Shown: positions 17,148-25,633 of the stretch, one piece after another | Numbering within the stretch: the stretch's first letter is position 1 | Layout: the number at the start of each line of letters is the position of its first letter | Assembly: GCA_938084885.1 (NCBI GenBank) | Contig: CALKGG010000016.1 | Span: 1-44,982, forward strand | Direction of reading: 5' to 3' | Length of the DNA: 44,982 bases | From: an uncultured Acidimicrobiales bacterium | Lineage (GTDB): Bacteria > Actinomycetota > Acidimicrobiia > Acidimicrobiales > SHLQ01 | Translations under genes and position numbers: made by a program | The notes under the pieces: generated by a model | What the model was told of the DNA's origin: nothing | The model's database searches: none | Seen by the model: only the letters and a program-made list of their open reading frames with translations

Positions 17148-17831
17148 GTGGACTCCACCTTCTCCAGACGCCATCTCCTTCGCCTCGCCGGTGTCGGCAC
17201 CGGTGCACTGGCGCTCGCAGCATGCTCGGGTGACCCTGACGCCGACCGCACCGTGTCGGCCAACGCAACAGGAGCAATCTTGGACTGCGTCCGAACGGTC
17301 GAACAAGACGCGCCGTTTGATCTCGATGTCGCTCCCGAGCGCGTCGAGCTCGCGAACGGTCGCCCAGGTTCGCTGCTCGAGATCAACTTCACCGTCCAAG
17401 ATTCCGACAATTGTCTGCCGGTTCCCAACGCTGAAGTTACGTTGTGGCACGCCGATGCCCAAGGCCGCTATTCCGGTGTGGCCAATCAGGAAACGAGTGG
17501 CGAGACGTTCCTGCGAGGTACCCAGACAACCAACGCGAGCGGGACGGTGTCGTTCACGACGATCTATCCCGGTTGGGTCCCCGGCAGAACAGCGCACCTC
17601 AATGTGAAAGTGACGTTCGCCGGAGAAACTCGGTTGGTCACCCAGCTGTTCTTCCCCGATGACATCACGAACTCGATCTATACGACCCACGAGGCATACG
17701 TCGAGCGCGGTGGCAAAGACACGACCAACGACACCGACCCCGGCGGCGCGCGTCTGGCTCGTCTACGGATGGAAGTGATCGAGGCGAATACTGGCCATTT
17801 CGCGAGCCACGCAATCGGCATCGATACCTAG
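17148..17831 (+). CDS. Tat-exported intradiol ring-cleavage dioxygenase-like lipoprotein
   Basis: A 227-residue protein. A twin-arginine signal (SRRHLLRLAG) leads into a lipobox-like LAAC at about residue 25, suggesting a folded, cofactor-loaded protein anchored outside the membrane. The core has the intradiol dioxygenase signature: VPNAEVTLWHADAQGRYS (Trp-His and Tyr), then TIYPGWVPGRTAHLNVKV with the Tyr, Arg and His that place Fe(III) and substrate. Relatives cleave catechols, but exported versions are mostly uncharacterised and may act on polymers or aromatic side groups. GTG start, with CAGAAT 6 bases upstream, so probably leaderless. It converges on the dehalogenase gene. Confidence 0.85.
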   Translation: MDSTFSRRHLLRLAGVGTGALALAACSGDPDADRTVSANATGAILDCVRTVEQDAPFDLDVAPERVELANGRPGSLLEINFTVQDSDNCLPVPNAEVTLWHADAQGRYSGVANQETSGETFLRGTQTTNASGTVSFTTIYPGWVPGRTAHLNVKVTFAGETRLVTQLFFPDDITNSIYTTHEAYVERGGKDTTNDTDPGGARLARLRMEVIEANTGHFASHAIGIDT

Positions 17832-17865
17832 GCAAAACAGACACTTAGGCAACACGTCGGGCGGG

Positions 17866-18780
17866 TTACACGCTCGTGCGGTCGATCAACTCGATGAGAA
17901 TCTGCGCGAGCTCGCTGCTCTTGTCTTCTTGAAGAAAGTGCCCAGCTCCCGAAACCGTGGTGTGTGGTTGGCCGTCGGTGCCGGGGACCCGCCCAATGAA
18001 CGCGGCTTGCCCACCCCGGGTAATTGGGTCCTCGTCGCTGAAACAGCACAAGAGCGGCGTAGTAAGTGTGTGCAGGACGTCCCATGCGTCCTTCTGTGCG
18101 TCGGCTTCGGGGTCCTCGGGCGACGTCGGCACCAGGCTTGGCCAGATGCGGGCTCCCGCCTTGTACGAATCGTCAGGGAATGGTGCGTCATAGGCCGCAA
18201 TCACCTCGCTCGAAAGATCGCTCGTGGTCGCCATGTTGATGATAAATCCAACGGGAAAGTCCTCTGCGGTCTTCGAGAACTGTTGCCAGTTCAAAAAGTC
18301 TTCTGACATCGTGGCGGTGCCGTCGGGGAGGCCGGTATTGGCAACCGCTACCGCAGAGAATCGATCGGGTTGCGAGGTCAGGAGGCGCAGCCCAATGAGC
18401 CCGCCCCAGTCTTGGCAAAACATGGTGATCGATGTCAGGTCGAGATGGTCAAAGATCAGGCTCGACATCCAGGCCACGTGACGGGCGTAGGTGTAGTCGG
18501 ATTGTTTGGTCGGCTTGTCGCTGCGCCCAAAACCAACCTGATCGGGAACGATCACTCGATGACCAGCCGCCACGAGCGGCCCTACCATGTCGCGGTACAG
18601 GTAGGCCCACGATGGCTCGCCATGCATCAACAGCACCGGCAGCGCGTTGGGGTCTCCCTCGTCGATGTAGTGCACGCGCAACGTTGCACCGGCCTCGTCG
18701 GCAATATCGGCATAGTTTGGTTCGAAGTTGTATCCGGGAAGGTTCTCGAAGCGGTGGTCCGGCGTGCGAAGAGTTTCCAT
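17866..18780 (-). CDS. Haloalkane dehalogenase (HLD-I type alpha/beta hydrolase)
   Basis: A 304-residue alpha/beta hydrolase predicted to release halide from haloalkanes by a covalent ester mechanism. HGEPSW (residues 53-58) is the oxyanion and halide-binding loop. The nucleophile is Asp124 followed by Trp125 in CQDWGG, the second halide ligand, as in Xanthobacter DhlA. The acid is in FSDEDPIT (about Asp251) and the base is His281 in GAGHFLQED. An acidic residue at the nucleophile position with a following Trp separates dehalogenases from epoxide hydrolases in this family. The ATG at 18780 follows TAGGTT (18792-18787) by 6 bases. No halogenated-compound pathway surrounds it, and the natural substrate is unknown. 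Confidence 0.92.
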   Translation of the reverse strand: METLRTPDHRFENLPGYNFEPNYADIADEAGATLRVHYIDEGDPNALPVLLMHGEPSWAYLYRDMVGPLVAAGHRVIVPDQVGFGRSDKPTKQSDYTYARHVAWMSSLIFDHLDLTSITMFCQDWGGLIGLRLLTSQPDRFSAVAVANTGLPDGTATMSEDFLNWQQFSKTAEDFPVGFIINMATTSDLSSEVIAAYDAPFPDDSYKAGARIWPSLVPTSPEDPEADAQKDAWDVLHTLTTPLLCCFSDEDPITRGGQAAFIGRVPGTDGQPHTTVSGAGHFLQEDKSSELAQILIELIDRTSV

Positions 18781-18839
18781 GGATGAAACCTAGGCGCTCC
18801 CCTTCCATTGCGGCGAGCGAAGTGCGTGTTTCGTCGTTG

Positions 18840-21800
18840 CTATTGGGTTGGACCAAACCGACTTGGCGCTGGACCAACAAGGCCAACGCGAACGCCGCCG
18901 GGCACGTCGTTGCGACGGTAGGTCACCGCAATCAGCGCAACGAATGCAGCAGCTGCGAGCAAACCCCAGCCAACGAGCAGCTGCTGGTCGACCTCAACGC
19001 CATTGAACGCAAGCGTTGGGATAACCGACAGTTCGAGAATCGTCGAGTTGTCGCCGGGGCGTACGTCGCGAAGGGGCGCACCATCGGTACCCAGGATCTC
19101 TGCGCCGACATCGTCGACCGACACCGAGCTCGCGATTCGGATCAGATTGTCTATGTTCCCCGACGCCGTTGCGTCGGCTCGGAAGGCAACCAGGAAAGTG
19201 GTGGATTCGCCTGGGGTCAAGACGCCTCGGAGGGTCCTGGTCGCGAGTGCACTGTTGGTGTTCCAGCCACGTTCAGCGAGCGTAAAGCCCTCTGGTACGT
19301 CCAAGGCAAGGGTGATATCTGACGAGTTCACAACGCCGTTGTTGAGCACGGTAACGGTGTAGGCAACGGTGTCGCCTGGTTGGAAGACCGAGCGGTTCGA
19401 GCCTTCGGCGAGGTCGGCAAAGATCGCCAGGTCGTATTCGGGTGGTGCCGGGAAATCGATGGCACCTGCGCTGATGTCATCTTCGAAGCGGGCGGGTTCG
19501 CCGAACCCGTTGTTGGGGCGAGAGTCGCTGTCTACCAACGGTGTGCCGTCGATATCGGCGATTGGTTCGCCAAAGAAATCGACCGCGATCGCTCCGGCGA
19601 TTTCCGCGGTGTTGTTGATCACGCCGATCGCTCCCTCGCCGACTTCGAAGCGGATCTCGACTGTCCAGGTGGCATTTGGGGCAATGGGTTCGTCGATCAG
19701 CAACGTGGCGGTGCCGTTTTGCTGTTCGGTCCAACTTTGGCTTTCAACAATCAGCCCCGTTTCGGGAAGGTAGTTCACGATCTCAACGCCGCGGGCAAAG
19801 ACGTTGCCTTGGTTGATGACGGTGATCTCGAAGAAGACGGCGTCACCCAGGCTGAGTTTGTCGGCTTCGATGTCGTCTTTGAGCTGCACCTCGAGAGCCA
19901 GATCGAACACGGGTGGTTCGATCGTGACACCAGCGACGTCATGGTCGTCCTCAGATGCTGCTCGTGGAGCGTTAGCCCGTGCAACCGACCGTGCTTCGGG
20001 ACCAGCCGATTCGGCTTCGGTATCGGTATCGGTAGCAGCGAGTATGCCTTCGGTGTCCTCGGTGTCCTCGGTGTCGGTGTTGTCTTGCGCTGGCTGCGGT
20101 GCTGCCGCTGCTTGCAGGGCGTCGAAGTCGACCTCGCTCGCTGGTGTGTTGTCATAGCGGGGGTTGTTGTTCGGTCGAGAGTCCACGTCGCGTGGAGCCG
20201 GGGTGCTTGGATCGCCATCACTATCGGCGCTTGCAATCTCGGCCCAGTTGTAGATCGTGCCCGCGGCTTGTGAGTTGGCGATAAAGGTAATTGGGACAAC
20301 CACGCTCGCGCCCGGCTCGATTGGTCCTGGGACCGGCCGTCGCAACGTTGCTGTGCCGTCGCCGTTGTCTCGCCAGTCCGGGTCGACCAACGTCAGCCCT
20401 TCGCGTGGAAGATAGTTTGTGAGAGCAACATCGGTAGCGCTAACCGAGCCCTCGTTGACGATTCGGAGGTTGAACACCACAGCATTGCCAATCGGGGCAA
20501 TACCGGTGTCGCCGCTGCCGCCAGCCACCGTCGAGGTCAAGGCAAGGTCGAACTGGCCAATGCGAACGCCCGCAACGTCGTGATCGTCTTCATCGCCTCC
20601 GGCGCCGCCGACCTCATCATCGGTTGCTGCATTTGGACCCGCGGGGCGGGCGTCGTTGTTCACGTTGCGATCGAATGTCGAATCGACGTCGCGGTAGGCA
20701 CGGCCGGTTCGTGGGTCATTGATTTGTTGACCACGAACATCGACGGCTTTGGCACGAGAGATCTCGGCCCAATTGTTGATCTGACCAACAGCGTTCGAGG
20801 TGGCAACAAAGCTGATCGAAACCGATGTGGACGCACCTGGAGCAAGCCGCCCAGGTATTTCGATGTCGGCGGTGCCATTTGCTCGGGTCGTCCATGCCGG
20901 GTCGGCGAGACGAAGGCCCGACGTGGGCAGATAGTCGGTGACCAAAATGTCCGATGCGTTGATGTCGCCCTGGTTGAGAACCGTGATGGTGAAGGTGACT
21001 CGGCTGCCCGGCACGATCGTTGCCAGGTTCGTTCCGTTCGAGACCCGTGTGGTCAACGCAAGGTCGAATACGTCTACGGGGACGACAAATCCAGCGACGT
21101 CGTGATCGTCCTCGTCGCCGCTCGCGTTGCCGACTTCGTTATCGGTGCCAGCGCCTGGACGTGGCGGTTGCGCATCGTTTCCAGCGTTCGAGTCTGGCCT
21201 GGAGTCACGATCCGGAAGCGCCCCAGAGGCAGCGTCGCCGGTCGACGCGTTGCCGTCGTCGAAGTTGACGATCTCGGCCCAGTTCTCGATTTGGCTCACC
21301 GATGCCGGCAGCGCCTCATTCCAACGCATCACGATGGGGATGCTCGTCTGCTCGCCGGTGCTGAGCCCACCCGTTACCGTCACGACGGGGCGCTGCGGGT
21401 TCGAGGCGTTCCACGACCACGAGCGTCCGCCAGCCGAACCAGCAGGATTGAGTCCGGGCACGAAGTTCGCCCACGCATCGTTGCGGTCGTAGTCGAAATA
21501 GTCGATGATCTGAAAACTGTCGACGCTTCGGCCTTGGTTGATCACGGTGAGGGTAAACGTGACCGTGCGCGCGGTCCGGTTGATCGTGGCGGTATCTACC
21601 GTTGTGCGCAGTGCCAGGTCGAAGGCTCCGAGCACTGGCGAGTTATTGCGCCGTCCAGCTTGGACGGTCACATCCTGGGCGGTGAGGTCGGCGTTAAACG
21701 AGCCTCCAGGGAGCGCACTCGTGTTTGTGCGTGTATCGAGGCGAACCGTGTAGCTGACGGCGGTTTGCACGCCATCTGCCTTGTTGAACGTGTAGTTGCC

Positions 21801-22067
21801 GTTGGTGTTTGTTCGGGTCGTGGCAACGACTGAGCCAGCACCATCGATGAGGTTGACGGTCACCCCCGAAAGCGCCTGCTCCCCACCATTACGGACCCCG
21901 TTGCCGTCGAGGTCCAAAAAGACGGTGTTGCGGATGATGTCGGGCGTGTCGGTCGCATCGCCATTGGCCTGGGCGAAAACGGGCCCGGCTGTGGCTATCG
22001 CTGCTAGGAAGCTCAGAATCGCCGCCACGATGATGAACCCTGATTGGGACCTTCTGGAAATGCTCAC
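18840..22067 (-). CDS. Large cell-surface protein with SdrD_B-like and DUF11-like repeats
   Basis: A 1075-residue surface protein. It has a signal peptide at residues 1-32 (cleavage near AQANG). An SdrD_B-like domain follows (FLDLDGNGVRNGGEQALSGV, about residues 50-125). Five DUF11-like beta-sandwich repeats come next, each opening with F/Y-D-L-A and built around VTVINQG and Y-L-P motifs. The end carries a hydrophobic anchor (LLVGWGLLAAAAFVALIAV) and a basic tail. The acidic linker EDDHDVAG closes three repeats and may bind calcium or another cation. A Thr/Glu/Asp linker (TDTEDTEDTE) is encoded by short 9-base repeats near 20049-20077. The GTG start is preceded by AGGAGG with 5-base spacing, the strongest ribosome site in the window. 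Likely structural or adhesive. Confidence 0.88.
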   Translation of the reverse strand: MSISRRSQSGFIIVAAILSFLAAIATAGPVFAQANGDATDTPDIIRNTVFLDLDGNGVRNGGEQALSGVTVNLIDGAGSVVATTRTNTNGNYTFNKADGVQTAVSYTVRLDTRTNTSALPGGSFNADLTAQDVTVQAGRRNNSPVLGAFDLALRTTVDTATINRTARTVTFTLTVINQGRSVDSFQIIDYFDYDRNDAWANFVPGLNPAGSAGGRSWSWNASNPQRPVVTVTGGLSTGEQTSIPIVMRWNEALPASVSQIENWAEIVNFDDGNASTGDAASGALPDRDSRPDSNAGNDAQPPRPGAGTDNEVGNASGDEDDHDVAGFVVPVDVFDLALTTRVSNGTNLATIVPGSRVTFTITVLNQGDINASDILVTDYLPTSGLRLADPAWTTRANGTADIEIPGRLAPGASTSVSISFVATSNAVGQINNWAEISRAKAVDVRGQQINDPRTGRAYRDVDSTFDRNVNNDARPAGPNAATDDEVGGAGGDEDDHDVAGVRIGQFDLALTSTVAGGSGDTGIAPIGNAVVFNLRIVNEGSVSATDVALTNYLPREGLTLVDPDWRDNGDGTATLRRPVPGPIEPGASVVVPITFIANSQAAGTIYNWAEIASADSDGDPSTPAPRDVDSRPNNNPRYDNTPASEVDFDALQAAAAPQPAQDNTDTEDTEDTEGILAATDTDTEAESAGPEARSVARANAPRAASEDDHDVAGVTIEPPVFDLALEVQLKDDIEADKLSLGDAVFFEITVINQGNVFARGVEIVNYLPETGLIVESQSWTEQQNGTATLLIDEPIAPNATWTVEIRFEVGEGAIGVINNTAEIAGAIAVDFFGEPIADIDGTPLVDSDSRPNNGFGEPARFEDDISAGAIDFPAPPEYDLAIFADLAEGSNRSVFQPGDTVAYTVTVLNNGVVNSSDITLALDVPEGFTLAERGWNTNSALATRTLRGVLTPGESTTFLVAFRADATASGNIDNLIRIASSVSVDDVGAEILGTDGAPLRDVRPGDNSTILELSVIPTLAFNGVEVDQQLLVGWGLLAAAAFVALIAVTYRRNDVPGGVRVGLVGPAPSRFGPTQ

Positions 22068-22217
22068 AATTTCCTCCTCGACGACACCTTTCGGCGCCTG
22101 ATTCGGAAAGATGAGTCAAAAGGCCCATAACCAGTGTTCGGTCTCGGCCGACGGGTATGCGTCGCAGAAGCAAGCGAATCGCCCGGAGAACAGCGATCGA
22201 TCGACGTGTAGTGCGGC

Positions 22218-22541
22218 TTAGGCCTTCTTGACCTTGTCCTCGATGATCAACACCGTGCGGCCATCGACCTTGCCCTGAATTGGATGATCGCCTGGGACGA
22301 GACGAATTCCTCGAACCTTCGTTCCGACCTTGATCCCGCCGGACTTTCCATCGAGCTTGAGGTCTTTGATGATCACCACGTCGTCGCCATTGGCCAGCAG
22401 GTTCCCGTTGCTATCGCGGACCTCGCGAATCTCGTCGAGGTCCGACATCCATTCGTGTCCACAGGTGGCGCACTCGAACCCATCCTCTGCGACTAGGGGG
22501 TCGGGCATCGTGCAGATTGGACAGTTCGGCGCAGTACTCAT
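22218..22541 (-). CDS. YjdM/PhnA-type zinc-ribbon protein
   Basis: A 107-residue protein of the YjdM (formerly PhnA) family. The N-terminal zinc ribbon has two cysteine pairs (CPIC and CATC, residues 7-31). The C-terminal SH3-like barrel has the typical GDDVVIIKDLKLDGKSG and KVGTKVRGIRL blocks. Despite its old name it is not required for phosphonate use, and its role is uncertain. The ATG at 22541 is the likely start; a TTG two codons earlier is possible. It lies 150 bases upstream of the surface protein gene, with no features seen in that gap beyond the ribosome site. Confidence 0.92.
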   Translation of the reverse strand: MSTAPNCPICTMPDPLVAEDGFECATCGHEWMSDLDEIREVRDSNGNLLANGDDVVIIKDLKLDGKSGGIKVGTKVRGIRLVPGDHPIQGKVDGRTVLIIEDKVKKA

Positions 22542-22583
22542 GGCCAACTTTCTACCGGCCAGAACCGACCAGCACGCAGATGC

Positions 22584-23657
22584 TTACATCGCAGCTGGGT
22601 GTGTGCGCTCGAGCCGTGGACCTGAGCCGAGCCGAAGCACCCGCTCGAGGGGCCCCACCCTGAACCACACCCGCCACAGCAACGCAAGGACAATGAACGA
22701 CCCATAGACGACAACGGTGAACGTCCATTCGGCGCCGAGCGTCGTCTCGGTTGTCGGCGGTACCACGTTGGTGAGCCACGCTTGGTAAACGTAGTAGGTC
22801 AGCGACAGTGAACCCACGGCAACGATCGGACTCACCAATCTGGGCGCACGTGGGGCAACCAGAACTGACACACCCACGATGGCAATCGACGTGCCGAGTG
22901 CGCTGAGCACCCACGCGGGCATGGCCGAGTGGCCTTGGGCGTCTAACAGCCGAGTCAGGTGAAACATCCCGTCTCCGGCGTTTCCGCCGAAGTCGGTCTG
23001 GAACCCAAACCGCGAAACAAGTCCGCTCGCTACCACCGGGATACCAACACCAACCACGGTGCCGACGCCAGCCAGGGTCGCAGCGACCCGTTCGGAGCGA
23101 AGGTTGATGCGCCCGAGGATGATCCCCGTGATGAAAAAGGCACCCACCGGGAAAAGCGGATAGAACCCGTCGAAGAACAACGATTCGATCCCTTCAGCCG
23201 AAGCAAGCTCGTCGAAACGGGTTTGCACCCGCGGGATTCCAACGACCTGGTAGGTCACCGCGCCAATCGCGGTGAGGATCGGCACGAGGCCGACAAGCGC
23301 AGCGGTTGGGAGGCGGAACAGGACCGTCGACACGACAAAGAACAGTCCGTACGACTGGAGAACAATGGCCAACCGGGGCACGTGCTCGGTCATGAACAGC
23401 CCAAGCGCGAACAACATGACAGCCCGTAGGAGAAGATCGCGTTCAGGGGTCGTTGACCGTCGCGTCAGATACGTGACTCCGAGTCCGCCAAGCAGCAGGA
23501 ATAGCGGCATTGCGCGCCCTCGAAACAGCTCGGCGAACGTCCCTAGCCCCGCCCCTGGTTCCTCTCTGAAGTTCACGAAGTGCACGACGGTCATTGCGAA
23601 CATGGCAATACCTCGGGCCAGGTCGATACCGGTGATTCGCGTCGTTGGAGCGAGCAA
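22584..23657 (-). CDS. DUF418 multi-helix membrane protein
   Basis: A 357-residue membrane protein with about ten hydrophobic helices. The start (RITGIDLARGIAMFAMTVVH) is typical of the acyltransferase-3/DUF1624/DUF418 group, with a conserved His after the first helix. The end (WRVWFRVGPLERVLR) matches the DUF418 C-terminus (GPLE-x(2)-LR). Members are thought to transfer acyl groups across the membrane, but substrates are unknown. A TTG start is used because no ATG or GTG precedes the conserved first helix. It lies 11 bases after the stop of the NmrA-type gene, so the two form an operon. Confidence 0.85.
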   Translation of the reverse strand: MLAPTTRITGIDLARGIAMFAMTVVHFVNFREEPGAGLGTFAELFRGRAMPLFLLLGGLGVTYLTRRSTTPERDLLLRAVMLFALGLFMTEHVPRLAIVLQSYGLFFVVSTVLFRLPTAALVGLVPILTAIGAVTYQVVGIPRVQTRFDELASAEGIESLFFDGFYPLFPVGAFFITGIILGRINLRSERVAATLAGVGTVVGVGIPVVASGLVSRFGFQTDFGGNAGDGMFHLTRLLDAQGHSAMPAWVLSALGTSIAIVGVSVLVAPRAPRLVSPIVAVGSLSLTYYVYQAWLTNVVPPTTETTLGAEWTFTVVVYGSFIVLALLWRVWFRVGPLERVLRLGSGPRLERTHPAAM

Positions 23658-23668
23658 GCCGACGTTCG

Positions 23669-24658
23669 CTATTCGCCGACGTCGGCGATCTCTGCGGCGT
23701 CAGCCATGGCGTCTTCGCCCTTCTTCCACAGGTTGCCCTGCCACAATTCGTCGAGGCCGGTTTCCCCCGATACGCCCGGCGAAACCAAGTAGTCGGCGTA
23801 ACTCGTTGGCTTGTGTCCAGTGAGGTTGTAGAAGTCGGGGCTGCATCGAGTGTAAAATCCGTTGGTGAGGTATTCGAAGAACTCGGCGCGGGTGCTGCCG
23901 AAGTCGTTCTCGAAGTCTTCCATGCTCTGGGCCCGATACTCGATGGACATACCCATCGCAGCGCCGAGGTCGGCGGCGATCTCGGCCATGGTCTGCGGTT
24001 CGGGACCGGTGATGTCATAGAACTTGTTGGCATGGCGCTCAGGACCTTCTCGCAACACCACCGCAGCGGCCTCGGCAATATCGCGGGTTGCAACGAACGA
24101 GTTCCGGGCGTCACCGAGTGGGTTACTAAACCAGCCGTCGTTCCTGATTGACTCGCTGTCGGTCTTGAGGAGATGGTTCATAAAGAAGTTGTTGCGCAGA
24201 ACAGTGACGTGCAGCCCTGCGTCGATCAAGGACTTCTCTCCCCACCAGTAATGCTGAAGCATCAACGGAATTCCCGCGCCCTGTCGTGAAGAATGTTTGT
24301 CCGGGTCATAGGACGCCGTGTTGGTATCGGCCCCCATACAACTGACGCGAACAACATGATCGATCTGGTCGGCTCGACGCCCGAGCTCTTCACTAAACGC
24401 AAGGTGGCCTTCGATCATTGGGTCGAGCGATGCCGAGTAGACCGCGGTCACACCATCGAGCGCTGCTGGCCAGGTGGCGGAGTCGTTGAGGTCGAAGTGG
24501 ACAATCTCATCGGCACCCAGGGCGGTGAGGATTTCTCTGTTGTCCGGATTGAACGAGCAGGCCCGGATGGTAAAGCCACCGTCGCGGGCAAGCGTCGCCA
24601 CGAGTTCCTTGCCGATGCGGCCGGTAGCAGAGGTGATGAGAACGGTTGGAGTTGACAC
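23669..24658 (-). CDS. NmrA-family NAD(P)-binding protein (atypical SDR)
   Basis: A 329-residue Rossmann-fold protein. The dinucleotide motif TSATGRIGKE (G-x(2)-G-x(2)-G type) is at residues 8-17. Later blocks typical of NmrA/QOR2 proteins include VVRVSCMGADTN, LHVTVLRNNFFMNH and FYDITGPEPQTMAEIA. The classical YxxxK catalytic pair is not obvious, so it could be a redox sensor, an ether or quinone reductase, or an epimerase-like enzyme. The GTG at 24658 follows TAGACT (24671-24666) by 7 bases. It is followed by the DUF418 gene and lies 26 bases downstream of the MaoC-type gene. Confidence 0.87.
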   Translation of the reverse strand: MSTPTVLITSATGRIGKELVATLARDGGFTIRACSFNPDNREILTALGADEIVHFDLNDSATWPAALDGVTAVYSASLDPMIEGHLAFSEELGRRADQIDHVVRVSCMGADTNTASYDPDKHSSRQGAGIPLMLQHYWWGEKSLIDAGLHVTVLRNNFFMNHLLKTDSESIRNDGWFSNPLGDARNSFVATRDIAEAAAVVLREGPERHANKFYDITGPEPQTMAEIAADLGAAMGMSIEYRAQSMEDFENDFGSTRAEFFEYLTNGFYTRCSPDFYNLTGHKPTSYADYLVSPGVSGETGLDELWQGNLWKKGEDAMADAAEIADVGE

Positions 24659-24684
24659 GTCTCAGAGTCTACGACTCCTCACGC

Positions 24685-25542
24685 TTACCGAGCGAGGGTC
24701 GCAGTGGCCGACATTGCGAGTCCGCCGTCAGCGGTCGCTGCCCAAAGCTCGACGTCGTCTCCGTCTCGGTTTCCAGCAATCGTGAACGGGGCGCCGTCGA
24801 CAATCGGTGCCAAGCCACGGAACGAGAAGCGCAAAAGTCGTTGCCCTGTCTCGCCAACGGCGAGATCGGCGAGCAACGTTGCGGTGAGCGGGCCGTGGAC
24901 GACGAGACCGTCATAGGCCTCGACGTTCTCCGCGTACGCACGGTCGTAGTGGATCCGGTGACTGTTAAAGGTCAACGCCGAGAAACGGAACAACATGATC
25001 TCCAACGGCGTGATCGTCTGGGTGAACTGGGCGTTCTCCGGCGCTGGCTTTGGAGTGGGGCGTTGGGCATCTGGGTCGGGAGCCTCGCGAAACACCAGGT
25101 CTTGCTCTTCGAGAATGCGTTGTTCGCCACCGACAGAGAGCTCATGTTTTACGGTAACGAAACAGAGCGTTCCCGACCGGCCGTCTTTCATTGTGATCTT
25201 GTCGACGGTGGAACGCTTGTGCACTTCACTGCCTAGCTCGATGTCGCCGAGGAACTCGAGGCGGCTTCCCGCCCACATGCGTCGAGGTAGCGCCACGGGA
25301 GGGAGAAGGTCGCCTCGCTTGGCATGTCCATCGCTGTCGAGCTCATTTGTCTTGGCCTGCGGCAAGTGCGTGATGAAGTGGCGCAGCGGGGGCAACGGAT
25401 CACCCATTTCGAGCACCGCCTCCCGGTTCAGCGTGCGTTCTAACTGATTGCACGAGCCTGGGGAGATAACTTCGATCCGCTCTTGGGTGCGTCCAACCCA
25501 GGACTGGAGGGTTTCTGTATCAGTGGTGTATTCGCCGCTCAT
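24685..25542 (-). CDS. MaoC/hot-dog acyl-CoA hydratase (mesaconyl- or methylfumaryl-CoA hydratase-like)
   Basis: A 285-residue double hot-dog protein. An FAS1-like dehydratase half (about residues 10-130) is followed by a MaoC half with the catalytic Asp/His region (ALTFNSHRIHYDRAYA, about residues 195-210). This two-domain layout matches bacterial mesaconyl-C4-CoA or 3-methylfumaryl-CoA hydratases and eukaryotic HTD2. It probably hydrates or dehydrates a branched or dicarboxylic acyl-CoA. The ATG at 25542 follows CAGACT by 6 bases; upstream open frame lacks conserved residues and runs over the GGDEF gene. No acyl-CoA lyase or transferase is adjacent to fix the pathway. Confidence 0.82.
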   Translation of the reverse strand: MSGEYTTDTETLQSWVGRTQERIEVISPGSCNQLERTLNREAVLEMGDPLPPLRHFITHLPQAKTNELDSDGHAKRGDLLPPVALPRRMWAGSRLEFLGDIELGSEVHKRSTVDKITMKDGRSGTLCFVTVKHELSVGGEQRILEEQDLVFREAPDPDAQRPTPKPAPENAQFTQTITPLEIMLFRFSALTFNSHRIHYDRAYAENVEAYDGLVVHGPLTATLLADLAVGETGQRLLRFSFRGLAPIVDGAPFTIAGNRDGDDVELWAATADGGLAMSATATLAR

Positions 25543-25633
25543 GAGCGAAGTCTGCCATGACAGACGGTCCACTTGCGACGGCGCGACTCCAAGAGTCGGC
25601 GAACGTCGCGTGTTCGTGGCGGCCGACCAACAA

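Noticed and set aside
20580..21833. A 417-residue open frame on the plus strand
   Set aside because: It is antisense to the DUF11-repeat surface protein; such long shadow frames are common in GC-rich coding sequence.
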